Below, piece by piece: positions 42,108-51,427 of a stretch of DNA of 64,000 nucleotides. Source of the DNA: an uncultured Caryophanales bacterium (GTDB lineage: Bacteria > Bacillota_I > Bacilli_A > RF39 > UBA660); assembly GCA_947564265.1 (NCBI GenBank), contig CANOBK010000004.1, positions 1 through 64,000 on the forward strand, in the 5' to 3' direction. Positions within the stretch are counted from its first letter, which is position 1; each line of letters starts with the position of its first letter. The translations under genes and the position numbers were made by a program. The notes beneath the pieces are model-generated. The model saw only the letters and a list, made by a program, of their open reading frames with translations. It had not been told where the DNA came from and ran no database searches.

Positions 42108-44720
42108 ATGATAGGGACTGGATTAACAGAAAAAGAAGTAGAAGAAGCAAGAAAAAAATATGGATCAAATACGATTTCTAGAAAAAAAAGAAAAACATTT
42201 CTTCATCAATTTATAGAAACACTAGGAGATCCTATCATCAAGATATTATTGATCGCATTAGTAATCAAAACGATTTTTCTATTTAAAGACTTTGATTGGT
42301 TTGAGACATTAGGAATTGTGATTGCCATTTTTCTATCAAGTTTGATTTCAACCATTTCAGAGGTTGGAAGTGAAAAGGCATTTGAAAGATTACAAGAAGA
42401 GGCTGCGAGAATTCAGGCAAAAGTAAAGAGAAATGGTTCCCTAAAAGAGATACCTATCGATGAATTAGTAGTTGGAGATATTGTTCGTCTGGAAACGGGA
42501 GATCGGATTCCAGCAGATGGAATTATTATGGAAGGAGAACTCACCGTTGATGAATCTAGTTTAAATGGAGAAAGTAGGGAGTCTTATAAAGAACCTGTTC
42601 AGGGACAAGTTACTGATAAAAATAAAGTATATCGAGGAACTGTTGTTTATTCTAAAATGGCCTGGATGAAAATAGAAAAAGTAGGAAATGATACCTATTA
42701 CGGAAAATTAGCTTTAGAATTACAAGAAGAAAATCCAGAAAGTCCCTTAAAAGGAAGACTTAGAGAACTTGCGAAATTTATTAGTAAAATTGGATATATT
42801 GGAGCTTTTCTAGTAGCTTTTTCTTATTTGTTTTCTGTTATTGTGATCGATAATGGTTTTCAACTTTCTAAGATTTTAGAAACCATTCGTAATTTCAGAG
42901 TGCTCAGTGGTCATGTTCTTTACTCCTTAACACTTGCTGTTACGATTATTGTTGTTGCGGTACCAGAAGGACTTCCGATGATGATTACTTTAGTTTTATC
43001 TTCTAATATGAAAAGAATGCTAAAAAACAATGTCTTGGTTCGGAAATTAGTAGGAATAGAAACAGCAGGGAATATTAATATTTTATATACAGATAAAACG
43101 GGAACATTAACAAAGGGGAAATTAGAAGTTGTAGGAGTACTGACAGGAACAAAAAATCGATATGACAATGAATTAGAACTTTCTAGTTGTAAAAAATATC
43201 ATGATTTATTAAAAGTATCCTTAATTTATAACAATGAAAGTAGTCGTGGAAAAGATGGTTCCATTATTGGGGGAAATCTAACAGACCGTTCACTTCTTCA
43301 ATTTGTAAAATCAGAAGTTCCTAGTGTTAAAATATTAAAACAAGTTCCCTTTAGCAGTAAGACAAAATATTCTAGTTGTTTAATTGAAACTGATAAAAAG
43401 TATAATCTTTTAAAGGGAGCTCCTGAAGTACTTTTGACAAAATGTTCTTCTTATTATGATGAAAAGACAGGAAAAAAACAAAAATTGGATTTAGAGATGA
43501 TGAAAAAGGAAATTAATAGTTATACAAAAATTGGTTTCCGAATTCTTTTAATCGCAGTTAATGATTGTTATCATGTGGAAGAAATGAATAATTTAACATT
43601 AGTTGGATTTCTTTTATTAAAAGATGAAGTTAGAGAAGAAGCAATTGAAGGGATTCGTTTAGTTAAAAATGCAGGAATTCAAACAGTAATGATTACAGGT
43701 GATAATAAAGATACAGCTCTTGCGATTGGGGAAGAAGTAGGATTAATTCAAAGTGAACATGATTTAGTTTTAACAAGTGATGAATTAAATGCTCTGACAG
43801 ATGAGGAAGTAAAACAAGTGATTCCTAATCTTAAAATTGTCGCTAGGAGTCTTCCTCAAGATAAAAGCAGATTGGTTCGAATCAGTGAACAGATGGGACT
43901 AGTCGTTGGAATGACAGGGGATGGAGTAAATGATGCGCCAGCCCTAAAGAAAGCAGATGTAGGATTTGCGATGGGAAGTGGTACGGAAGTTGCCAAAGAA
44001 GCAAGTGAAATTGTGATTTTAGATGATAATTTCTTATCGATTTCTAAGGCTATTTTATTTGGAAGAACCATCTTTAAAAGTATTCGTAAATTTATTATTT
44101 TTCAATTAACGGTGAATCTATGTGCGATCAGTCTATCGATTATTGGTCCATTTATTGGAATTGATACTCCCGTTACCGTCATTCAAATGCTTTGGATTAA
44201 TATGATTATGGATACTCTAGCGGGAATTGCTTTTGCTTATGAACCTCCACTACTAGACTATATGAAGGAAAAACCAAAGAAAAAAGAGGAAGCAATTATG
44301 AACAAATATATGATGCATGAAATCTTGTTTACCGGGAGCTATTCTGCACTTCTTTGTGTTCTCTTCCTGAAAAATCCATGGATTTCTAGTTTTTTTCGAA
44401 CAGATCCGAATCAGAAATACTTAATGACAGCTTTCTTTGGACTCTTTATCTTTATGGGAATTTTTAACTGTTTTAATGCTAGAACAGAACGTTTAAATTT
44501 AGTTTCTAATATTTTATGGAATCGAGCCTTTGTCTTTATTATTGGTTTTATTACAGTTGTTCAACTCTGTTTAATTTATTTTGGAGGATCCTTATTTCGG
44601 ACCTTTGGTTTAACGTTTCAAGAACTAATTGTAATGCTTCTTTTCGCTAGTACTGTGATTCCAGTTGATTGGATTCGAAAGCTTTACTTAAAACGTATGG
44701 ATAAATCAATCGGGGTCTAA
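42108..44720 (+). CDS. Calcium-transporting P-type ATPase (PMCA-like)
   Basis: The 870-residue P2-type ATPase exports Ca2+. The phosphorylated Asp is D329 in DKTGTLTKG. Also present are the ion-site motif PEGLP near 286, the actuator loop LTVDESSLNGES, the ATP-binding KGAPEVLL, and MTGDGVNDAPALKKADVGFAMG. The C-terminal membrane block has QMLWINMIMDTLAGIAFAYEPP, with Asn/Asp as in plasma-membrane Ca2+ pumps. The PMCA-type arrangement predicts one Ca2+ per cycle. Length is normal for the bacterial class. GGGAGG lies before ATG 42108. It is a single-gene unit; the next gene has its own promoter. Confidence 0.92.
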   Translation: MIGTGLTEKEVEEARKKYGSNTISRKKRKTFLHQFIETLGDPIIKILLIALVIKTIFLFKDFDWFETLGIVIAIFLSSLISTISEVGSEKAFERLQEEAARIQAKVKRNGSLKEIPIDELVVGDIVRLETGDRIPADGIIMEGELTVDESSLNGESRESYKEPVQGQVTDKNKVYRGTVVYSKMAWMKIEKVGNDTYYGKLALELQEENPESPLKGRLRELAKFISKIGYIGAFLVAFSYLFSVIVIDNGFQLSKILETIRNFRVLSGHVLYSLTLAVTIIVVAVPEGLPMMITLVLSSNMKRMLKNNVLVRKLVGIETAGNINILYTDKTGTLTKGKLEVVGVLTGTKNRYDNELELSSCKKYHDLLKVSLIYNNESSRGKDGSIIGGNLTDRSLLQFVKSEVPSVKILKQVPFSSKTKYSSCLIETDKKYNLLKGAPEVLLTKCSSYYDEKTGKKQKLDLEMMKKEINSYTKIGFRILLIAVNDCYHVEEMNNLTLVGFLLLKDEVREEAIEGIRLVKNAGIQTVMITGDNKDTALAIGEEVGLIQSEHDLVLTSDELNALTDEEVKQVIPNLKIVARSLPQDKSRLVRISEQMGLVVGMTGDGVNDAPALKKADVGFAMGSGTEVAKEASEIVILDDNFLSISKAILFGRTIFKSIRKFIIFQLTVNLCAISLSIIGPFIGIDTPVTVIQMLWINMIMDTLAGIAFAYEPPLLDYMKEKPKKKEEAIMNKYMMHEILFTGSYSALLCVLFLKNPWISSFFRTDPNQKYLMTAFFGLFIFMGIFNCFNARTERLNLVSNILWNRAFVFIIGFITVVQLCLIYFGGSLFRTFGLTFQELIVMLLFASTVIPVDWIRKLYLKRMDKSIGV

Positions 44721-44721
44721 T

Positions 44722-44750
44722 TTGACAAAATTGGGAAAAAGTGCTAAAAT
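44722..44750 (+). promoter_or_regulatory. Promoter of the tandem acidic gene pair
   Basis: TTGACA (44722-44727), a 17-bp spacer and TAAAAT (44745-44750), with TG in an extended -10 position. Confidence 0.75.
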
Positions 44751-44776
44751 ATGGGACCATATAAGAGGTGGAGAGA

Positions 44777-45313
44777 ATGAATCTAAAAATTAATTTAGCG
44801 CTTTGCTTAAAACTAATGAGATTAGAAACACTAGTAGAATCTGAAGAAAAAACACTGGAACTAGAAAAAGAACTTATTACCTTTGAGGAATTGGAAACTA
44901 AAACAACGTGTGAGGATAAATCTCATTATCAATTCCATCTAGTAAAAAAATTTGATGGTAGAAAAGTAAACCATCAATTAGTGGTAAAAATAGAACCAAA
45001 AAAAGCAATCGCACATTATGTTTTTGAGGAAGAAGATTCTTATTCTCTTCCAAGTTTTGGAGAAGAATTTTCAGATTACCAATACCAAACCTCTAGAACA
45101 GATTTTCTTGGTGAATTCTATTTAGAAGATGATATTTTATTTTATGAAATAGGAACAAAGAGACAGGAATCAAGTTCTGATAGTATGGGTGGAAGTCGTG
45201 ATACTATTCAAAAAGTTGAAACATTGAAAGATATCGATGATGAAGAAAAAATAGTGGGAACTTTAGAATATGGGGACACTATTAAAAATAATCATATCTA
45301 TCGGATGAAATAA
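44777..45313 (+). CDS. Acidic protein, tandem paralogue A
   Basis: The 178-residue, probably soluble protein is not recognised. It shares with the next gene the opening LxLxLKLM (NLALCLKLMRLE / NIYLKLMGID), the middle motif FLGEFYLEDDILFYEIG / IIGEFTFEENEILLLLGQ, and an ending with Tyr-Arg. The beta-rich pattern (YQFHLVKKFDGRKVNHQLVV) suggests a small beta-barrel or sandwich. ATG 44777 is chosen with AGGTGGAG upstream. The pair sits directly before the secretion operon, so a link is possible but unproven. Confidence 0.55.
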   Translation: MNLKINLALCLKLMRLETLVESEEKTLELEKELITFEELETKTTCEDKSHYQFHLVKKFDGRKVNHQLVVKIEPKKAIAHYVFEEEDSYSLPSFGEEFSDYQYQTSRTDFLGEFYLEDDILFYEIGTKRQESSSDSMGGSRDTIQKVETLKDIDDEEKIVGTLEYGDTIKNNHIYRMK

Positions 45314-45334
45314 GAAGTGTTTTGGGGGTAAATC

Positions 45335-45808
45335 ATGCAAGGAAAAAATTTGAATATTTACTTAAAATTGATGGGGATTGATTTAGAACCATGGAATGAG
45401 AAACAAACATATTCTTTTCAAAGAAGGATTGGAAAAGAACAAAAAAATGGAAAGGATGTTTTTGTTCTACAGGTAGAAAGAATAGAAGAAGGTAGCTCTA
45501 TTTCAAGAAAGTTGGAAGTGTTACAAGAAGAAAAAAATGTATCCATTCATTATATTGAACAAAGAGAGAATGGTCATGAAGACGAAATTCAATACGTTCA
45601 GAAAGATATAATTGGGGAATTTACTTTTGAAGAAAATGAAATTCTTTTGTTATTAGGACAATTAGTTCAAGAAAAGGATTCTAAAATGGAAATTCAATCT
45701 ATTAACTCTATCTTAGAAATGGATCCAGGGACTTTAGAATTAAAAACGTATGATTACCGAATTTTTGGAACACAAAAAGGGATTTCTCCAAAAATAAAAA
45801 TAAAATAA
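45335..45808 (+). CDS. Acidic protein, tandem paralogue B
   Basis: The 157-residue protein is a diverged copy of the preceding one (shared motifs given there), with DVFVLQVERIEEGSSISRKL matching the HLVVK-type strand of copy A. It lacks signal and membrane segments. GGGGG precedes ATG 45335, 21 nt after copy A, so the two are co-transcribed. A terminator follows before the secretion operon promoter. Confidence 0.55.
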   Translation: MQGKNLNIYLKLMGIDLEPWNEKQTYSFQRRIGKEQKNGKDVFVLQVERIEEGSSISRKLEVLQEEKNVSIHYIEQRENGHEDEIQYVQKDIIGEFTFEENEILLLLGQLVQEKDSKMEIQSINSILEMDPGTLELKTYDYRIFGTQKGISPKIKIK

Positions 45809-45815
45809 TGATTTA

Positions 45816-45843
45816 GGCACTTTTGGGAAAGTGTCTTTTCTTT
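45816..45843 (+). terminator. Terminator of the acidic gene pair
   Basis: GGCACTTT (45816-45823) pairs with AAAGTGTC (45828-45835, one G-U), loop TGGG, followed by TTTTC. Confidence 0.8.
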
Positions 45844-45890
45844 TGATTCAAAAATTCTTAAAATTGCGCTTTTTCTTTCTGAGGTATTTG

Positions 45891-45919
45891 TTTACAAATG
45901 TCTTTTGTTTTGATATAAT
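45891..45919 (+). promoter_or_regulatory. Promoter of the type IV secretion-like operon
   Basis: TTTACA (45891-45896), a 17-bp spacer and TATAAT (45914-45919), 45 nt before ATG 45964. It is the only clear promoter for the eight genes that follow. Confidence 0.75.
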
Positions 45920-45963
45920 TATTCTGATAAATTATAATATTAAATAGGTAAGGAGTTCCTTTT

Positions 45964-46794
45964 ATGAATAAAAAAAGATTGGTAATGATTCTTAGTTTTT
46001 GTTTTATGAGTGTTATTTTAAATACCAATATTGTATTTGCTGAAGGTAGTTGTAATGCCAATGTAGATAGTTCTCGTTGGATTTTTTCGAATACAGTAAC
46101 AGTACAAGGTAGTGAAGCTGTTGATTCAGAAGTTCCAGGAGTTTCTAAAAAAGTTTGTTGTAGTAGAGTAGGAGCAAATCATACAGAAGTTTATTATTGT
46201 GACTATTATAACGCAAGTCCAAGTGAACAACAAAATAATGGTCAAAATGATGGCAGTAAAGAGTTTTCTAATATTCCTTGTGATTATACTGATGGGGTTT
46301 GGGATTTTTCAAAAAGCTATTATTCTTCTAAAAATGAAAGTAATACCACCGCTACTAGTAAAATTTGTTGTCAAGGAACAGCTAGCCCAGATTTAACTAA
46401 GACATTCCAATGTAATGCTTATATTGGAAAGAAGAATGAAGAAAAAACTGAAAATAAGCCTACATTTGAAAGAGGCGACAGAATCGAAAGTAATTGTGGG
46501 GTTCTTGAGGATATTATTCCTTATATCAAAGAAGTTTATGGATTTATTAAGATTGCAATGCCAATTGCTTTAATTATTTTTGGAGTGATTGATTTTTCAA
46601 CTCCAATTCTTTCTGATGATAAAGAAGCTTTGAAAAAAGCAGGAGTGAAATTTGTGAAGCGTTGTATCATTGTGCTTGCTATCTTCTTTGTTCCAACAAT
46701 TCTAAATTATATCTTGCGTGCCTATAGTGAGGCAACAGGGAAAGATGCCTCACTGTGTGGACTTGTTGGTATGATCCTGCAGAATTGGAGGTAG
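45964..46794 (+). CDS. VirB2/TrbC-like protein with duplicated Cys-rich ectodomain
   Basis: The 276-residue protein has a signal peptide (residues 1-26, ending VFAEG), an outside part with 10 cysteines, and two C-terminal membrane segments (about 195-215 and 235-255). These segments (YGFIKIAMPIALIIFGVIDF, FVKRCIIVLAIFFVPTIL) are the two-helix pattern of VirB2/TrbC-type pilins. Known VirB2 are about 100 residues; here an ectodomain of about 150 residues is added. It contains two similar units, each C-x(8,9)-W-x-F-S...K-x-CC...(Y/F)-x-C-x-x-Y. I infer a subunit of a surface structure of the secretion machine, stabilised by disulfides. First gene of the operon; AAGGAG precedes ATG 45964. Confidence 0.7.
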   Translation: MNKKRLVMILSFCFMSVILNTNIVFAEGSCNANVDSSRWIFSNTVTVQGSEAVDSEVPGVSKKVCCSRVGANHTEVYYCDYYNASPSEQQNNGQNDGSKEFSNIPCDYTDGVWDFSKSYYSSKNESNTTATSKICCQGTASPDLTKTFQCNAYIGKKNEEKTENKPTFERGDRIESNCGVLEDIIPYIKEVYGFIKIAMPIALIIFGVIDFSTPILSDDKEALKKAGVKFVKRCIIVLAIFFVPTILNYILRAYSEATGKDASLCGLVGMILQNWR

Positions 46795-46800
46795 TAGTAG

Positions 46801-48762
46801 ATGAATTTATTAAATAGTTTTATGTTTTTAACAGACCTCGAAGTTCCAAGAAATATGATTTTTACTTTCATTCGTCAGGTGTTTGCCTTTATTTCTGCTA
46901 TTTTGTACGGATTTATTAGCATATTGTTACAAATTGTACTTGCAGTAGCTAATTTAGACAATGCTCCCATGTTTCAGAAATTTTATCAAGGAATTCAAGA
47001 TCGTTTTTATGTCATTATAGGGGTTGTTATGCTCTTTAAAATGACTGTTTCTTTGATTACTTATTTCGCAAACCCAGATAAAATTACGGATAAGGAAATG
47101 GGCGCAGGAAAACTGGTAACTCGTTTTATAACCGTTCTTATTTTACTGATTTTTGTGCCTCAATTTGTGTTTCCTTTTTTGGGAAGAATTCAAGTTCCCT
47201 TATTGAGCACAGTAGGTAAGGTTGTTCTAGAGACAAATACTACGGTTGATTCTGATTCAATAGGATATAAAGGAGAACTGATTGCTACTACGATTTTTAG
47301 TGGATTCTTTAAACCACATGAAGGTTGCGGTGGCGCGGAGGTAACATCTGGTATCTTCACTTCTGCCGTAGATTTGGCAGCAGAGGCGTGTAGCGAAAGC
47401 AAGGATACTTATAAGTATGACTTTGACTTTGTAAGTTCTATTGTTTGTGTTATTCCAATTGTTGTACTACTAATTATAATAGGCGTCCAAGTTGCGATTC
47501 GTGCTTTTAAGTTGATTCTTTTAAAAATCATTGCACCGATTCCAATTATTAGTTATATGGATCCTAAAGCCGCTAAAGATGGGGGAAAGACATCTGTCTA
47601 TATCAAAATGTTTATCACAACTTATCTTGATTTATTTATTCATTTTGGGGCATTATATTTTGTAATTGAAATTTGTGATATGATTTTTGGTGCAAATATT
47701 GCTGAAATTGGTGGCACACTATTTGGATTAGCCGGAAAAACATTGATCTTTGGATTAGTTTTTGTTGTTATTGGTTTATTTTTATTTGCTTGGCAAGCAC
47801 CTAAGTTTGTTAAAAAAGCATTAGGTCTTAAGGATAGTGAATTTGGTTCAGGACTTGCTGGATTATTAACAACAACAGCGTCTGTAGCTGGAATGGTTGG
47901 TTCAGGAGTTGCAGGATTCTCAGCAGCAGCTGCAGGTGGAGGACATTTAATACAAAATGTAGGAGCTGGAATTTCTAGTGCCATCAGTGGTGGAAAAGCT
48001 GGATATAGGGCAGCTGGTGATAAGGGTGACTTTACGAAAGTTCTTGGTTCAATTCGAGCTAAAAATGTTGAAATGGCTGCGGATAGAGCAGCTGGAGTTA
48101 CTACAGGACATCGTGTAAGAGAATGGGCTGGTAGTACTTTTATGGGACAGGGTCCTGGTGCTAAGATGATGTCTGAGGTTGAGTCACTAGATAAAGCATT
48201 AAAGGCGTATAAGGATATGAAAGCTGGTATTGATTCAGAAGCTGTTAAAGGAAAATATGGAACTGTACGTACAAATAAGGTAGATGGGTATGACTGGATT
48301 TATGGTAAATCCAAAGATTTTGCGGGAGTTGCTGCTGTAGCAAAGTCTCAACAAAAGTCAGAATTTCAATATAATTATACAGATGAGCGAGGTGTTACGC
48401 ATAATCAAACAATTCAAACTAAGGATGCTGATTGGATTAAGAGTGAACTAGAAAAGGCAGAAAGTTCGAAACTTTATAGTATGTTAACAGGAAATATTGA
48501 TCCAGAGGAAAGAGCAAATATAGAATTTACGGATGATATGTTAAGTAATGCTCGTAGTGGAAATCCTGATTTAATTGGTAAAATTGATAGTCTTGCCAAA
48601 TCCTATGAAATGGGTGATTTAAGAACGACATTAGGAGCTGATATGGAAATTTACTTTAACAAATTAGGAGATCAAATGAAAGTAGTTGAACAAAAAAGTT
48701 TGGATACAAAGAACTCAACAGAATACTTGGCTGCACAAGCGGCTTCTAAGAAAAATAAATAA
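46801..48762 (+). CDS. VirB6/TrbL-like membrane channel protein
   Basis: The 653-residue protein has six membrane segments within residues 10-350 (for example FIRQVFAFISAILYGFISIL, VVLLIIIGVQVAIRAF) and IIAPIPIISYMDPKAAKDGG, typical of the TrbL/VirB6 family, which forms the inner-membrane channel of type IV secretion systems. The second half (about 350-653) is a Gly/Ala-rich then charged cytoplasmic tail, with TGHRVREWAGSTFMGQGPGA and no known domain. It starts 6 nt after the VirB2-like gene. The long tail is a feature of Gram-positive conjugation TrbL proteins. Confidence 0.8.
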   Translation: MNLLNSFMFLTDLEVPRNMIFTFIRQVFAFISAILYGFISILLQIVLAVANLDNAPMFQKFYQGIQDRFYVIIGVVMLFKMTVSLITYFANPDKITDKEMGAGKLVTRFITVLILLIFVPQFVFPFLGRIQVPLLSTVGKVVLETNTTVDSDSIGYKGELIATTIFSGFFKPHEGCGGAEVTSGIFTSAVDLAAEACSESKDTYKYDFDFVSSIVCVIPIVVLLIIIGVQVAIRAFKLILLKIIAPIPIISYMDPKAAKDGGKTSVYIKMFITTYLDLFIHFGALYFVIEICDMIFGANIAEIGGTLFGLAGKTLIFGLVFVVIGLFLFAWQAPKFVKKALGLKDSEFGSGLAGLLTTTASVAGMVGSGVAGFSAAAAGGGHLIQNVGAGISSAISGGKAGYRAAGDKGDFTKVLGSIRAKNVEMAADRAAGVTTGHRVREWAGSTFMGQGPGAKMMSEVESLDKALKAYKDMKAGIDSEAVKGKYGTVRTNKVDGYDWIYGKSKDFAGVAAVAKSQQKSEFQYNYTDERGVTHNQTIQTKDADWIKSELEKAESSKLYSMLTGNIDPEERANIEFTDDMLSNARSGNPDLIGKIDSLAKSYEMGDLRTTLGADMEIYFNKLGDQMKVVEQKSLDTKNSTEYLAAQAASKKNK

Positions 48763-48779
48763 AAAGGAGTGTGAACTAA

Positions 48780-49106
48780 ATGTATTTAATCCCTGCTAAT
48801 GCAAAACGAGGTCAGTATATCTTTGGTCTCTTTCGACCAGTAGATTTGATAATTTTTGGTATTGGTGTGTTCATTACAATTCTTCTTGTAATGTTAATGC
48901 CAATGCAAGAAACTTGGGCTGCCGTAACAGCAATTTCTCCTGCCGTGATTGCTGCGTTACTTGTAGCGCCTGTTGCTTATTATCATAACGTTTTGCAATT
49001 ACTCATTGAAATTTATCGATATTTTACGAGTAGAAGAAAATACATATGGAAAGGTTGGTGTATTCGTGATGAACAACAATGGACAATGGACAGAAAATTG
49101 GATTAA
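48780..49106 (+). CDS. PrgI-family protein (VirB3-like)
   Basis: The 108-residue protein has two membrane segments (about residues 21-42 and 47-67: DLIIFGIGVFITILLVMLMP, AAVTAISPAVIAALLVAPVA). The opening YLIPANAKRGQYIFGLFRPVDL matches PrgI/VirB3-type proteins, which link the VirB4 ATPase to the membrane complex. Its 3' end overlaps the next gene by 38 nt in a different frame, hence tight coupling. AAAGGAG lies 10 nt before ATG 48780. Confidence 0.8.
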   Translation: MYLIPANAKRGQYIFGLFRPVDLIIFGIGVFITILLVMLMPMQETWAAVTAISPAVIAALLVAPVAYYHNVLQLLIEIYRYFTSRRKYIWKGWCIRDEQQWTMDRKLD

Positions 49107-49608
49107 TATTCAATCCATCTCGAATGGAATGATTATTCTTCCGGATCAAACAAAGGTAAGTGGAGTAAAAATTACTCCAAGAAATATTTTTATCTTAGAT
49201 GAAATGTCTCAAAGCAATATTATGATTGCTTTAAAGAATTTCTATAACTTAATTGACTTTGAATTTTGGCTGGTAGTCGCAGACCGACCTGTAGATATTT
49301 CTATGTATTTATCCACACTCCAACTTCAATATCAAAATCAAACGAATCCAGCAGTTCGTAAAATTATTAATCAGGATATTCAAAAGGGAAACAGTTTTAT
49401 GAACAACAATGTAGTAGACACTGAATACTATATTCTATTTAAGGAAAAGAATTTGGAAATGCTTCAAAAGAAAGTTCGTATGTTAATTAGTGGTTTAGCG
49501 CAGGCTGGACTGATTGCAAGACAGACAAGTAATGAAGATTTAAGAATTATCTTGGATAGTTTCTTAAATGGTGGAAGAAGTTTTAATTTTGGGGCGGTGG
49601 CAATATGA
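49069..49608 (+). CDS. VirB4 N-terminal domain encoded as a separate protein
   Basis: The 179-residue protein is soluble and has the pattern of the VirB4/TraC N-terminal domain: MIILPDQTKVSGVKITPRNI then SNIMIALKNFYNLIDFEFWL, ADRPVDISMYLSTLQLQYQN. It has no Walker motifs. In most Gram-positive systems this domain is fused to the ATPase; here the ATPase begins in the next gene with a 4-nt ATGA overlap, so equal amounts should be made. ATG 49069 is used; a GTG at 49066 is in frame. The gene starts inside prgI. Confidence 0.7.
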   Translation: MNNNGQWTENWINIQSISNGMIILPDQTKVSGVKITPRNIFILDEMSQSNIMIALKNFYNLIDFEFWLVVADRPVDISMYLSTLQLQYQNQTNPAVRKIINQDIQKGNSFMNNNVVDTEYYILFKEKNLEMLQKKVRMLISGLAQAGLIARQTSNEDLRIILDSFLNGGRSFNFGAVAI

Positions 49609-51392
49609 TGGGGTTTCGTTCAGAAGTAGCGCCAAAGGGTTTACACTTTGGGCTTAGTGATTTTACAGTTAGTGATAAGTATGCGACAATTGTAACCGTT
49701 GTTTCTTATCCAAAAACTATTTATCCAGGATTTTTAGCGTCTTTGACTAGTATGTCTGGAGTTAAAATTGTTGCAAAACACATTCCAGTACCATTTTCTA
49801 TGATGTCTAAGATGTTAAATAAACAAATTGCAGATTTAAAGACTAGGTATCAAGAAGAAAAAGATCAAACGATTAAAGAGAGAATTCGTCTAGATTACGA
49901 ATCTTTGGAATCTTTTGTTACGATGCTTGCGTCTTCCCAATCTAAAATCTTCGATTTCCAAATGCATATCATGATTTTAGCTGACTCTAAAGAAGAATTA
50001 GAAATGAAGAAAGTAAATATTAAGAACTACCTAGATGCGATGGAAATGAGAGGTTTATCATTACGTTTCGAACAGGAAAAAATATTAAAATCAATTATTC
50101 CAATTTTCCCATCACAAGATGTGGAACAGAGAATTGGAACGCCAATTCCAACGCCAACTTTGGCAGCTATGTATCCATTTATTTTTGATAGTATTAAAGA
50201 TCCAGGATTATCTACTTTGCTTGGTGTAGACTTCTCTGGAGGAGTTATTTTATTTAACCAATTTGCTTATCAGATGAGAAAAGAGAATAATCGAAATAAT
50301 GCAAACCTAATTATTTTGGGTACTTCAGGATCTGGTAAATCAACAGCTGCAAAATTAATGCTTCGTTCTCATATTCGAAATGGATATCAAATCGTTGCAA
50401 TCGATCCAGAAGATGAACTTTCTGAAATGACAAAGACTTATGGTGGAGAGAGTATCGATCTTGGAAAAGGTGGAGAATATGGTATGGTAAATCCACTTCA
50501 AGTAGTAATCGATGCTGATGAAGATGAAATTAAAGAAGGTCTTGGGTATACTGTACTTACTCGTACTCTTCAATTCTTAAAAGGTTTCATGAAATATTAT
50601 GATCCATCGATTGAAGAAGATGTCTTAACGATGTTTAGTGAAGTAGTACAAGATACCTATCGTCGTTTTGGAATTGATTTTAATAGTAATTTCTATAATT
50701 ATAAACCAAATGATTATCCAACATTTTCTGATGTTTATGCGACAATTAAGGGAAGACTTCTTTCTATGACAGACAGAACACAAGAAAGAATGATTATGGA
50801 AAAACTAGAATTAAAAATTCGTCCATTAACACAAGAATTAAAATACTATTTCGATGGACATACAACGGTTGCTTCTGATACCGATTTCATCGTATTTAAT
50901 ATTAAAGAATTAATGAATTCAGCAGATAACATTCGTAATGCCTTATTCTTTAACGTATTAAAATATGCATGGGGACTTTGTTTAAATAAAGATATTAATA
51001 CGGTACTAATGGTAGATGAAGCCCATGTATTATTATCTGATCAAAACTCTTTGGGAGCAGATTTCTTAGCACAGGTACAAAGACGTGCGCGTAAATACAA
51101 TACTGGTTCTATTATCATTACACAACAACCAAGTGACTTTGCAGCACCTCAAGTAATTACACAAGGAAAAGCAATTTTTGATAATGCTTCCTATTACTTA
51201 GTCATGGGTCTTAAGAAACAGGCTGTTGAAGATTTGGGTCGTTTGATTGACTTAAATGATAATGAAAAAGAAGGTATCAAGAGATATTCTCAAGGAGAAG
51301 CATTGTTTGTTTGTGGAAACAGAAGAATGCAAATTAACGTAACATTAACACCAGAAGAATTAGAATCTTTTGGTAGCGGTGGAGGTCTATAA
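49605..51392 (+). CDS. virB4: VirB4-type secretion ATPase
   Basis: The 595-residue protein powers assembly and transport in type IV secretion. The N-terminal 200 residues hold the middle region typical of VirB4 (AATIVTVVSYP-like strands and QMHIMILADSKEELEMKKVN). Walker A is GTSGSGKST at residues 239-247, Walker B VLMVDEAHVLLSD near 467, and the later GSIIITQQPSDFAAP and KKQAVEDLGRLIDLND are typical of the family. VirB4 usually exceeds 650 residues; the missing N-terminal domain is supplied by the preceding overlapping gene. ATG 49605 overlaps that stop codon; GGCGGTGG precedes it. Confidence 0.88.
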   Translation: MMGFRSEVAPKGLHFGLSDFTVSDKYATIVTVVSYPKTIYPGFLASLTSMSGVKIVAKHIPVPFSMMSKMLNKQIADLKTRYQEEKDQTIKERIRLDYESLESFVTMLASSQSKIFDFQMHIMILADSKEELEMKKVNIKNYLDAMEMRGLSLRFEQEKILKSIIPIFPSQDVEQRIGTPIPTPTLAAMYPFIFDSIKDPGLSTLLGVDFSGGVILFNQFAYQMRKENNRNNANLIILGTSGSGKSTAAKLMLRSHIRNGYQIVAIDPEDELSEMTKTYGGESIDLGKGGEYGMVNPLQVVIDADEDEIKEGLGYTVLTRTLQFLKGFMKYYDPSIEEDVLTMFSEVVQDTYRRFGIDFNSNFYNYKPNDYPTFSDVYATIKGRLLSMTDRTQERMIMEKLELKIRPLTQELKYYFDGHTTVASDTDFIVFNIKELMNSADNIRNALFFNVLKYAWGLCLNKDINTVLMVDEAHVLLSDQNSLGADFLAQVQRRARKYNTGSIIITQQPSDFAAPQVITQGKAIFDNASYYLVMGLKKQAVEDLGRLIDLNDNEKEGIKRYSQGEALFVCGNRRMQINVTLTPEELESFGSGGGL

Positions 51393-51427
51393 GAGGAGAA
51401 TAAACCGTAGTAAAGGCAGGTGATATT

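Noticed and set aside
47640..47984. Minus-strand open frame over the VirB6-like gene
   Set aside because: Complement of a Gly/Ala-rich segment; no start signals.
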